From positions 620,001 to 684,000 of the forward strand of contig NC_026744.1 of NCBI RefSeq assembly GCF_000210295.1: 64,000 bases of DNA, written 5' to 3'. Made by a program: the position numbers and the translations under genes. Positions 20,214 through 29,263 of the stretch are shown piece by piece. Positions within the stretch are counted from its first letter, which is position 1. Every line of letters begins with the position of its first letter. The notes under the pieces are model-generated. The model was not told the origin of the DNA. It searched no databases and saw only the letters and a list, made by a program, of their open reading frames with translations. The stretch comes from Trypanosoma brucei gambiense DAL972. Its lineage: Eukaryota; Euglenozoa; Kinetoplastea; Trypanosomatida; Trypanosomatidae.

Positions 20214-21731
20214 ATGAATGTCCTTGAAGATCTTGAAGCTCAGGTAGCAACAGCAAGACTTAAACTTCATGAGCTGGAGGAGCGGCTGCACGAAGAGCGG
20301 AACCGAGTCAACTCGTGTGGAGCTGATGTGCTCACCTCTAGTGGCCCTTCTTCCATTGACAATAGCGGAGGCTCTACTGCAGGAGAGACTCCGCCTTTCG
20401 TATCGTCGTCTGGTTCTTTGACGAAATCTGACGTTGAGAGGTTTTCCCGACAGATTGTGCTGGAAGATATAGGCGCTAAGGGAATGGATCGCATTCGGCG
20501 AGGACGTGTTTTACTGGTCGGTGCTGGTGGTTTGGGTAGTACAGCTGCTCTCTACCTTGTCGCTGCTGGTGTTGGTGAACTTTGCATTGTTGATTTTGAC
20601 ACTGTAGAGCACAGCAACCTTCATCGGCAGATAATACACAACACAATGCGTGTTGGTATGTCGAAAGCCGAGAGTGCGGTTCAGTCATGTTTAGCCCTCA
20701 ACCCTCGAGCCAAGATTCGAGCCATCACGGCCCCCTTCACACCCGCAAACGCAGAAGAACTTGTGCGTGGTTGTGACGTTGTGGTGGATGGTTCTGACAA
20801 TGTGGCGACACGTTACTTAATTAACGATGCAGCGGCGCGTTATCGTCGACCATTGGTGAGTGGCAGTGCGTTGCGATGGGAGGGGCAATTAAGTGTTTAC
20901 TGCGGCGGCCTAAGCTGCCCCTGCTATCGTTGCCTCTTTCCAACGCCTCCACCAGCATCAGCTGTGGGAAGCTGTAATGACACTGGAGTGGTTGGCCCCG
21001 TGCCCGGTTGTATTGGGTGTTTGCAAGCCACAGAGGCTCTTAAGTTGTTGGCGGGTGCAGGTGATGTCCTCGAGGGTCGGCTGCTTTTGCTTGACGCCTT
21101 GCGGATGCAACTCCGCGTCGTTCGGTTGCGGGGGCGCCAGAAAGACTGCCCGGCTTGTGGGGAGGCTGCGAAACTTAACGTTGGCAAATCGCTTCAGCAA
21201 CTTGCCGCGGAGCGACCAGAATATGTTATGCCATCGTGTGCCTCAGGAGCGCTGCGGAGTGCAAATATGTTGCCTGCTGAGGCCAACGTGGCTCCTTCTG
21301 TGTATTTTTCCGTGTTGCAGAAGCTTTTAAGGGGTGAAAGAATGTCGTGGATGACCCTTGACGTACGGCCCAAGGAGCAGTACGACATGGCCCATCTGCC
21401 TCACAGTGTCTCTCTCCCATTAAAGCAACTGGAGATGTGGAAGCGTGACGGTGTGCTTCAAAACGAGTGGGAGAAATTTGTCAACAGCGTACCGTGCGCC
21501 AGCAGAGGGCCGATGGATGTCTACGTCATTTGCCGTCGTGGTATTTCATCCGTAAAAGCTATGCAGGTGCTTCTTCCGCTTCAGGAGTGGTGCCCTAAAA
21601 GTTGTGGAACGGATGTAGACGGCAAAGCAGCGATACATCAAAATCCCGGCAAACGGTTTCGCTTCATTAATGTGGATGGGGGGCTGAATCGCTACCACCG
21701 TGAAGTAGACAGAAACTTCCCCTTTTACTAA
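20214..21731 (+). CDS. UBA4: UBA4/MOCS3-type E1-like adenylyl- and sulfurtransferase
   Basis: The protein has 505 residues, slightly longer than human MOCS3 (460). Residues about 72-320 are a ThiF/MoeB E1 domain. It carries the ATP loop GAGGLGS (103-109), the DFDTVEHSNLHRQ segment and the conserved GSDN, RYLIND and GSALRWEGQ stretches. The zinc cysteines are in CPCYRC (235-240) and CPAC (312-315), and a candidate catalytic Cys254 is in GSCNDTG. Residues about 345-505 are a rhodanese domain with the active-site Cys440 in VICRRGISS. The enzyme activates Urm1 and/or MOCS2A-type proteins as acyl-adenylates and transfers sulfur. In trypanosomes the main expected outcome is 2-thiolation of tRNA wobble uridine. 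A coiled-coil N-terminus (residues 1-33) and Ser-rich linker precede the E1 domain, as in MOCS3. Confidence 0.93.
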   Translation: MNVLEDLEAQVATARLKLHELEERLHEERNRVNSCGADVLTSSGPSSIDNSGGSTAGETPPFVSSSGSLTKSDVERFSRQIVLEDIGAKGMDRIRRGRVLLVGAGGLGSTAALYLVAAGVGELCIVDFDTVEHSNLHRQIIHNTMRVGMSKAESAVQSCLALNPRAKIRAITAPFTPANAEELVRGCDVVVDGSDNVATRYLINDAAARYRRPLVSGSALRWEGQLSVYCGGLSCPCYRCLFPTPPPASAVGSCNDTGVVGPVPGCIGCLQATEALKLLAGAGDVLEGRLLLLDALRMQLRVVRLRGRQKDCPACGEAAKLNVGKSLQQLAAERPEYVMPSCASGALRSANMLPAEANVAPSVYFSVLQKLLRGERMSWMTLDVRPKEQYDMAHLPHSVSLPLKQLEMWKRDGVLQNEWEKFVNSVPCASRGPMDVYVICRRGISSVKAMQVLLPLQEWCPKSCGTDVDGKAAIHQNPGKRFRFINVDGGLNRYHREVDRNFPFY

Positions 21732-22192
21732 AATCCATTGATTTACCTATTAAGGTAATCGGACGTCGTGCCCCCACATCTGGTAACGCAACACATATCA
21801 CATCTTTGACAAAAAAAAAAAGGGAACATAGCCCGCCAACAAGCATTTTTGTCTCTCCCCTAAAATCAACCGAACTTGTTCTTTTCACTTGCTCCCTTCT
21901 GCATGGGATTGCTTTCGTGCCTGGCGTGCACCCTGAAAATGGATGGGAAACGAAGTATAAAAGTAAGTTTATTATATAACCTTTGCGTCTTTCCCGTCTT
22001 TGGCAGCACAAACGTGCGTTTCGTTTCGTCCGATTGCTGCATCGCTAGTGCTGTATCGGATGGCTGATTGTGCTTTGTTTCTATTACCGATTCGTCGTTT
22101 TGCAACTTTTGCTTTCTTTTACCGCTAAACTCTTCCATGAGCTTCGTTTAGGGAAGGAAAGGAGTTCAGCAAATTGTGGTTAACTGAATACC
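21732..22192 (+). other. Intergenic region
   Basis: A T/C-rich tract (about 22096-22136) is followed by AG at 22140-22141, a plausible acceptor 50 nt before the next ATG. I see no other feature. Confidence 0.45.
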
Positions 22193-23779
22193 ATGAGCCG
22201 TCCGTATACCAAAGGAGGTGGCCCCAACCGAGCCGACAGCCGAAGGCGACGGAAAGGTGACTACGATCGTGATGTCCTCACCGATCGCGGTGGACATAAT
22301 AGCAGTTGGAATGCTAAACCTGATAGAAGTCGGCGAGGCAGTCGGGGTGGTTCCGGTCCGCCGGGAAAAGGGACTGGCGGTAGTGATAATCAAGTCCCGC
22401 AGTCAACAATGATGACAACTCTGTTGGACCTTCTCTTTCAGAAGTCTTCCAGTGTCATCTTCAACCGGGAGTCTGGCATGTTGAATCTTTCAAACTTCAG
22501 TCAGTCTCAGGATCTTACTGATGTTCGAAAGAGTGTGGACTTTAACAACGTCACATTCTGCCGGAGCCTTGTGAGTGTCATCAAGAGTCACATGGGGTCG
22601 ATGCTACGGGCTGTTGCTGTCAATGACAATAAGATAACCAAATTGTCTGTTTTCTTGTCGGCGTTGGTGGAGGCTGACCTTCACATTGGGATCACAGCGT
22701 TATCGGCCACCGGGAACACCATTGACGACCTCTCCTTTATTGGACCCCTGAAACGTTTTGTTAACCTTGGTGAATTAGTTTTAAAGGAGAACCCCGTAAC
22801 GAGACGGGAGGATTACAATTCAAGTGTGATTCAAAAGGTCAAGTCACTCATGATGCTTGACGACAAGGTTATTAACCGCGCACCGTTGCGCCTCCCCAAC
22901 CCAATACCATCAAGCCTTTCGCAACTTCAGTTTCAGGTTTTATATTTCCTTGAGGCTGACGTTTTCTCCGCTGCGGCGGAAGGGAAATGGGATACCCTGA
23001 CGGGGGTCTATGCTAAAAATGCCCTCTTTAGTGTTAGTCGTTCAGAGGAACCCATTGCGTGCCGCATCCCATTTGATGCGAAGCACAAATCAGACGCACT
23101 AAACCCAACCCAGCGCAAGGTAATGACAGACGACTTCGTTTTTTTGCGTAAGAATGTGCCGTGGCGAAATCTTCACGTAGAAATTCATTCTTTACGTTCC
23201 ATCGCTTGCGGGCAAACGAAGGCTGTGAAAGCCATCAATATCCTCGGAGGGGGTGAGAGAAAGTTTTTTTCCGTATCGCATGAACTCAATGGTAATGCCA
23301 ATGTTGTGTTCCTATCGGACAACATGGCGGTACCAACATGTGTCCTAACAATTCATGGAAGGTTGTTTTGGCACTGGTCACCAATAGATGGTGGCGAAAA
23401 GATATTTGCGCGCGATGATGCCCCTTTTGTGAGTTGTTTTTTCCACCGCACCATGTCCTTAACGTTGGACCCAAACGGGACGACATGGTCGGTGCACAAT
23501 GATATGATGTTTCTTCGCCCTGACCGACTCCTCCGGCAGGAAAGTGGTGAAAAGGCCCTTCCTATGTTCTTTGCGAATGATCCCATGCGAATTGAGGAAA
23601 TGCGGCGTCGGTACCTTCCACAAGCAAAAACTGATGTGATGAAAACCATTGTGGAAGCCGTAAGCAGCGATGCCGACGTTGTAGGTTTTATTCAGAATTG
23701 TCTTGCCAAACTGCCACCGGATCAACTGGAAATCGCCTTGTCGGCAAGTGATGTCATGGCAAACTTACTTGGAGGTTAA
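22193..23779 (+). CDS. MEX67b: Mex67-like mRNA/RNA export factor without zinc finger
   Basis: The protein has 528 residues. The first 65 or so are Gly/Arg/Ser rich and basic, an RGG-like RNA-binding tail. Residues about 68-225 correspond to the Mex67/NXF1 leucine-rich-repeat region (motifs NRESGMLNLSNFSQ, QDLTDVRKSVDFN, GELVLKENPVTRREDY). Residues about 235-475 match the NTF2-like domain (YFLEADVFSAAAEGKWDTLTGVYAKNA, FFSVSHEL, VLTIHGRLFW). The protein is clearly paralogous to the gene at 32993-34720, sharing the GxLNL and DLTDV motifs and overall layout. It lacks the CCCH finger, and its C-terminus shows no clear UBA/TAP-C helix bundle. T. brucei is known to have two Mex67 paralogues that divide RNA-export work; I take this to be the second one. 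The symbol is inferred from that knowledge. Confidence 0.85.
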   Translation: MSRPYTKGGGPNRADSRRRRKGDYDRDVLTDRGGHNSSWNAKPDRSRRGSRGGSGPPGKGTGGSDNQVPQSTMMTTLLDLLFQKSSSVIFNRESGMLNLSNFSQSQDLTDVRKSVDFNNVTFCRSLVSVIKSHMGSMLRAVAVNDNKITKLSVFLSALVEADLHIGITALSATGNTIDDLSFIGPLKRFVNLGELVLKENPVTRREDYNSSVIQKVKSLMMLDDKVINRAPLRLPNPIPSSLSQLQFQVLYFLEADVFSAAAEGKWDTLTGVYAKNALFSVSRSEEPIACRIPFDAKHKSDALNPTQRKVMTDDFVFLRKNVPWRNLHVEIHSLRSIACGQTKAVKAINILGGGERKFFSVSHELNGNANVVFLSDNMAVPTCVLTIHGRLFWHWSPIDGGEKIFARDDAPFVSCFFHRTMSLTLDPNGTTWSVHNDMMFLRPDRLLRQESGEKALPMFFANDPMRIEEMRRRYLPQAKTDVMKTIVEAVSSDADVVGFIQNCLAKLPPDQLEIALSASDVMANLLGG

Positions 23780-24552
23780 GAAGGGAATATAAAGAAGACA
23801 TCAAAGTTGTAATACCAGTGCAGTCCTAGTTTGTCTGTGTTTGTGTGTGTGTGTGTGCTTTAAGTGGGAGAAGCGACGAGTTGGAAAGAAAATATTAATC
23901 CTCCAGAAGCATGGACCCAAATAACTTTTTAAAAGGGCAGGGTACCTTTTTTTTTTTTTCGTGTGGTGCTTGAAACTAAAAGGGACCTGTGGCCCAATGT
24001 AAGTGCCGGAGAATGAAACAAATGGCGAGGTGACGCGTTTTAACAAACTGACCCAGGGAAGAGGCAGTGCCACATACTCAAGTGTGCATATATGTGCGCT
24101 AAGGTAGTTGGTGGACAGGAACTAAAAAGAAAAAAAGGGGAAAAAGCAATCATGGACTAAGGGGAGTGAAAACTAATAAAACAAAGTTTAAAAAAAATAG
24201 AGAGCAGGAAATGAAGTGTTTCCGTTTCTGCAGCGCAGGATGTGGAAAAGTGCGGTTCAACGTGTCGTCCGTTTGGGTTGTCATTATCACGCAGGCACAT
24301 CTCAATGATATTATCCGTGCACTCATAATGTTCATGTTTCGAGGGAATGCCACGACGTACAAGTTGCAGAATTCACTTCGCTTATTTCTACGTCTCATTT
24401 CAACGTATTGTTTTAGTGGTAATTGATGCGAGGATTATGACTGTAGCGAAACGAATATGCGAATGTTCAAATGTGTGTGTGTGTGTGTGTGTGGGAAGCC
24501 TCAACGCTGCCGGCTGGAACTACACGCTGTTTCTCAACCGTATAAGCCAAAA

Positions 24553-24556
<4 letters not shown>

Positions 24557-24598
<42 letters not shown>
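24557..24598. repeat. Perfect AT dinucleotide microsatellite
   Basis: About 21 uninterrupted AT units, the longest dinucleotide run in the window, flanked by a TG run about 65 nt upstream. Confidence 0.9.
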
Positions 24599-24600
<2 letters not shown>

Positions 24601-25408
24601 TTGCATGTATGCATAAGATTGGAGTGGAGGACAATCAACTCGCTCCCCCCTCATCCCGTCGTAATTTTTCTCCACTTTCTTCTCCTTACCCGTTTGTGCA
24701 GTTGTATCTGGTCATGATTTTTTCTTTCTCGCCTTCTCCCTTGTTTCTGTTGTTTCATTCTGTGTTATTTACCTTCTGCGTTCTCTCTTTCAATTACACT
24801 CCAGAACTTGTGATCTTTTCGGTGTGTTCTGTTTTGAGGAATCTCATGCACGCGGAGCGCACCTTCTTAAAATCACATGTGATAATTACTATTACAATTC
24901 TGTGGTAGCGGTTATCATTATTATTATTATTGCATGTGCCATCTGGTTTCAGAGAAGCTTTAAAAGGATATAAATATCCATTCAAGATGCAGCACAAGAG
25001 AACTTGTACACAAAGGTGCTAAGACATAGTCATTACATAGGGTAGCCAAGGTTCCATTCATTAGTTTACAAGTTGCATTTTTAAAGGGATACAAGCGCAT
25101 TTTTGGTTTATTTTTGTTTTTTTTTCACATTAGTTTCACATATGTTCCGCTTTCTCTCCCGCCTCTTTTTCTTTCTTTTTCTTTCTTTCTTTTTGCATGC
25201 TCTTCTCTCCCCGTCATCTTCACCACTGAATGCTGATTTGTTATGCGGCTCGTAAGTCTCCCGCGCGATTATTGGCTAACGTATAATTTGGAATTTTCAC
25301 GAATACATGCACTCTTTAAATATGCTGATTTTTTTCTTTTAAAAAAAAAACAATAAGAAACAAATATGTTATAAATAAATATATATATATATATATATAT
25401 TTATTTAA

Positions 25409-25448
25409 TGTATTTACATATGTTTCGATGTATTTACATATGTTTCGA
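25409..25448. repeat. 20-bp tandem duplication
   Basis: Two perfect copies of a 20-bp AT-rich unit, followed by the first bases of a third. It lies just downstream of an AT microsatellite in the gene-free stretch. Confidence 0.85.
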
Positions 25449-27908
25449 TGTATTTGTTCACTTGTTTAAAATTTTTGTTTTTTTTTGTTGTTGTTGTTGT
25501 TGGAGGAGGAGGAGGAGGAGGGATGAAAGGGTGACGGATGTTACTTCACTGCGTTTGCCCTTAGGTCCGTTTTCATTTTAACAAAACAAAAACCTCCTCC
25601 CTTCCCTCCCTTCCGAAATGGAAAAAGAATTATGTGAGCGGCGAACCAATGGAGGAATGGACGGCCATACAAAAAAAAAAACAACACGCGCACAAAAAAA
25701 AAAATAATAATAAATGGAACACACATGTACGAAGAAATTTAAAGTATAACAAAGATACACAGACACGAAAAAAAAAATAAATGAAAAAAAATACAGAGAT
25801 CATCAGTGCACACTGAGCGTGGGGGGTGGGGGTGCAAACGATGAATTACATTTAATTTGCACACCATTCTCTGTGAGTCTTGTGACTTCATGTCATGGCA
25901 GCGCCCCCTGAGCATATGGAAGTTTTTGTGTTTTACTTCTCGGAGCCTCTTCAACTGCGCTGGAGTGTTGTGCTGCTTTTACTGCTACTGCTTTTATAGC
26001 TTTTGCAGTATTTACTGTGGTGCTTAGCTCTTTTAGCGCCCCGGTCTAACACAATTCGCATATTCATACGTCAACATATTTCCTCTTTGGAGTACATAAA
26101 CACACACACATAAACACATACACGCATACACAAATATGCATATATATATATATATATATATACGCAAGCACTCGCATCCATACGCACAGATGCGTGCATG
26201 TATTCATGAATAAATGATTATGTGCATGTGCATATTTGGGCGTTTGTTTCCCTTTTTTTTCTCTCTTTCCACCCTCCTTCCAATCAACACCTCCTGTTTC
26301 TTACGGGAGGAGGGAACGGGTCGGAAGCGCTGTGGTTTAGCCGTTTATAATTCCTTCCTTTTTTCTTTCCCTCTTCTTTGCGCGCCAGCCAATTGGGAAG
26401 AAATATAATGGAAGTGAAGAGTGAAACGGTAATAGTATGGGTATTTCTGCTTGCGTTTATTTATATTTGTATATATATATATATATATTTGTGTATTTGT
26501 ATGTGCTTGTGTGCGTTTATGCCTGGGGGGGGGGCGCTGTGTTTGCTTTAATTTATATTTAATCGCACTAATGAGACAACTCACCTCAGGAAAGCTTGTG
26601 CCAACTCTGGTACGTGTGGTAAGACACAACAAAAAAAGTTTCGTTTCAATATCAAAGATAATAAAATAAAATAAAATACAAAAAAAAAAAGAGAATGATG
26701 TAGTTGAAACAAAATCACCAAAAAAAAAATGTCTGGTCGTTTGTGGGTTTGAGGCAAGTTATCTCGCTTCTCTCCTTTTCCTCTCTTTTTGGTTTGTCGT
26801 TCGCTTATTTCTTCCTTTCGAGAAGGATGGAGGAGAACATTCTTTCACTTAATTATCTCTCTTTATTTAATTCATTTGCTTCTTCTGTTGACATGGTGTG
26901 GTGCGGTGCTTGAGGATGCAACTAATTTATTTATTTATTTTTTAAGTGAGCCTCGCACCGGCTGTAATAATGTGAAAGAAAAAAACACTTTCTCAGACCA
27001 GTGCGCGCACGAAGAAGCTGAAGCAAACATTATCGCTTGCATTCGTTGGTCATTTTGTGTGGGTGAAAAGGATGACGGGTGAGAGAAGGGAAAAAAGAAA
27101 GGAAAAGAAAGAAGTAAAAGAAAAGAGAGGCGTGTGTGTGTGAGAAAAGGAGAGTTGAAGAAAGGAGGAGCGGGGAAAAGACATAACATAACAAGACAAA
27201 ACAAAATAAAAACAAAACAGAAATGAGAATCCGGACGCGGTGACTTCAGAGATTCCGTCGGTCCATGATTTATTTTTCTCTTTGGGCGATCAGGCGACTG
27301 TTGCGTGTGTGGGAGCGCAAACGTATTACCTCCTTCCAAGTGCAGTTACTCACGTTATTAGCGGTCGGTTGTTCTTCCCCCCCTTTTTTGGTACTTGTGG
27401 GGTTACAATAGAGTTGTTGCTTTCGAACGAAGGAAAGACATGCAAATCTTTTTCAAAAAAAAAACAAAAGAGGGAGGAAAATGATGAAATCAACAACATT
27501 CCAACAGTAAATGCATTTTAATGAAAATCGAAACCGATGCGTAGTGAAGCGAACTTTTTTTTTTTTGTTTTGCTTTATCTTCTTTTTATTTTTAGCTACT
27601 AACCAGCGGAGAAGGAACCTTCTTCATCCCTGAAGGTTTGGTTACTTTCTAGGCATCTTTTGTCCGACGCCCTTCCGAGGCCAATGAATCTACTGAATTG
27701 TATACATTTGTAATTATGTATCACCACTGAAGCGTAATCGGTGTGATTTTCTCTATTTTCCATTCAACATCTGCTTCATCATATTTATTACATGCACTCT
27801 TTCTTTTTTTCTTTTTTTTCCATTGTGGTGTTTTTTTTTTTCAATTCTTTACAAGCTTACAAAGAAATAGACGTCGAGACAGGCAGGCATAAGTATATAT
27901 ATATATAT

Positions 27909-27928
27909 TACCTTTTATTTTCTTTTAG
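27909..27928 (+). promoter_or_regulatory. Probable spliced-leader acceptor of the CIR_N gene
   Basis: A T/C tract runs into AG at 27927-27928, 30 nt before the ATG at 27959. A good acceptor next to the start suggests the locus is transcribed and processed even though the downstream frame is broken. Confidence 0.55.
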
Positions 27929-27958
27929 TTGTACTCCTCATATTTAGCTTTGGTTGTG

Positions 27959-28252
27959 ATGTATGCTTCGCATAAAAAGGATATTAACCGCCACAAAAGT
28001 TTCCACCCACTGACGTTTCAAAACCTCAGCCGGGTGGAGCGTGGCCTCGAAAAGGAGGAAGAAAAGAAAAAAGCGAAGGAGCAACGCAGTGCTGAACTTC
28101 TTCATGATCAGGAACAGCGTCGCTACGATGATCTCGTTATTTCCGCCTCCGGTGATTCCATACCGCACGTGTTGCGAAGTTTAGACAAGTGGAAAATATT
28201 TTTGCGGCAGAGGAGGATAAACCCGCATTGCAGTCGGAGGCGGTTGCCGTGA
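27959..28252 (+). CDS. CIR_N-domain protein (Cwc25-like), N-terminal part of a frame-broken gene
   Basis: The frame gives 97 residues before TGA. The start MYASHKKDINRHKSFHPLTF followed by a highly charged helix (EKEEEKKKAKEQRSAELLHDQEQRRY) matches the CIR_N pattern of K-S-[WF]-H-P then long E/K/R helix. This pattern occurs in Cwc25-type splicing factors and related nuclear proteins; the DINRHKSFHP spacing is closest to Cwc25. After about residue 80 the frame reads unlikely sequence (FLRQRRINPHCSRRRLP), while the next frame carries plausible acidic sequence. The break is probably near the T5 run at about 28199-28203. One missing base there would join this part to the ORF ending at 28665. Whether this is a sequencing error or a true mutation cannot be told. 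Confidence 0.6.
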   Translation: MYASHKKDINRHKSFHPLTFQNLSRVERGLEKEEEKKKAKEQRSAELLHDQEQRRYDDLVISASGDSIPHVLRSLDKWKIFLRQRRINPHCSRRRLP

Positions 28253-28665
28253 TGGGGCAGAAAACCAGTGCACTCACATTCCAAAAAGATCCATTGGAAG
28301 CGAAAAAATCAACGCAAAAACGTCAACGTGATGATGTTACCACGGAAAATGAGAAAGGCGGTAGCGAGGGGCAGAGTTTTGGCGGGGCTGGTAGAAAGGA
28401 AGAGGAGAGAAAAGTGAGTGGGAGTTTAGTGACAGGTTTCATAACAAAATCTGATGCGGTTCAGTTGCGAAAAGAACTTGACAAACTTCAAAAAGAACGG
28501 CACGACCCCCTGCGGAGAGTTGAGCAGTTTCAGAATCGCACAGTTGCGGCTGAGGCCAAACGGCGGGCTCTTGAGGCACGTGCCGCATCAAACAATAGTC
28601 GCGGGGATTTGCAGAAAGATATCATACACAGTCGCCTGCAAGAACTGCTGGATATGAAAAAGTGA
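28252..28665 (+). CDS. C-terminal part of the frame-broken CIR_N gene
   Basis: From the ATG at 28252 the frame gives 137 residues; it is open upstream to a TGA at 28153-28155. The sequence is charged and helical, with a KRQRDDV-type basic patch and Gly/Glu-rich linker. It ends in a coiled-coil helix (LRKELDKLQKERHDPLRRVEQ) and a short tail LLDMKK. The composition suits a nuclear splicing-type protein and would complete the CIR_N gene to about 235 residues. Its ATG overlaps the TGA of the upstream frame (TGATG at 28250-28254). It is unlikely to be a separate gene because no acceptor separates the two parts. Confidence 0.5.
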   Translation: MGQKTSALTFQKDPLEAKKSTQKRQRDDVTTENEKGGSEGQSFGGAGRKEEERKVSGSLVTGFITKSDAVQLRKELDKLQKERHDPLRRVEQFQNRTVAAEAKRRALEARAASNNSRGDLQKDIIHSRLQELLDMKK

Positions 28666-29263
28666 AGGGCACGAGGGGGGGGGAAACGTGCAGTGGTAGT
28701 AGTCGTGTCATTTTTGGTAGTATCGATTAGGTTTCCGAGATGTATACATATTTTCAGGTATGCACTCATATGTTGAAATGCCGCGTAAACCACATGTGCA
28801 TTCCTTGCTGGAGCTTCAATATCTAGCGAAGTAGCTGTGTGGTATGGAGACACATTTTGATTCCTTCACCACACACGTAGCGTGCTGCACAAAGTCGCCG
28901 GTGGTGTATGAGCTACGATTCCTTTCTCAGGGAAGTCGGACCATGAGACACGAGTGGAGTTACTTATGATTTTGCTTGTATTTCCATTAGCCTCTAGTTT
29001 CCCACCTCTGTTTGGAATGTCAAAAACCAACTTCTGGTATGCTTCCCCCCCCCCTCTCTTCCACACCTTCTCACGTGATCATTATCTTTCTTTATTTGCT
29101 CTCCCCCTTTTCTGTGCTCGCCAGAGGTTAAACTCTCTTTTAAGAAAGTGATCGGTTTTGTTTGTTGTTGTTTTCGAAGAAGGAAACCAAAAAAAAAAAA
29201 AAGAACGATCGGCGGTGGTATTGACGGTTGCACAGACAAAAAGGAAATAAAATAAATAGCACC
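28666..29263 (+). other. Intergenic region
   Basis: This stretch holds a G-run at about 28676-28683 and a long T/C tract (about 29085-29120) with AG at 29123-29124. That AG is a good acceptor candidate for the PheRS gene, leaving a 5' UTR of about 140 nt with an A-rich segment. I see no RNA gene. Confidence 0.5.

Larger units (their letters stand above)
23780..27958 (+). other. 4.2-kb stretch without a recognisable gene, rich in microsatellites
   Basis: No ORF here shows protein-like composition. Simple repeats are dense: TG at about 23837-23858, TG at 24472-24493, (AT)21 at 24557-24598, AT at about 25379-25401, a 20-bp unit twice in tandem (25409-25448, starting tgtatttacatatgtttcga), GTT and GGA runs at about 25488-25520, CA/TA at about 26101-26161 and AT at about 26468-26487. 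Many A-runs and purine tracts also occur (27080-27220). The spacing is far larger than in most of this cluster. It may hold long UTRs, non-coding RNA genes I cannot recognise by eye, or simply decayed sequence. Confidence 0.6.

Noticed and set aside
24166..27521. Several 60-130-codon ORFs on both strands
   Set aside because: They translate to runs of F, K, I or Y from homopolymers and microsatellites, with no family motif and no consistent acceptor.
28190..28210. Programmed -1 frameshift in the CIR_N gene
   Set aside because: The bases around the T5 run do not make an X-XXY-YYZ heptamer in the zero frame, and I see no clear downstream pseudoknot. Error or mutation is simpler.
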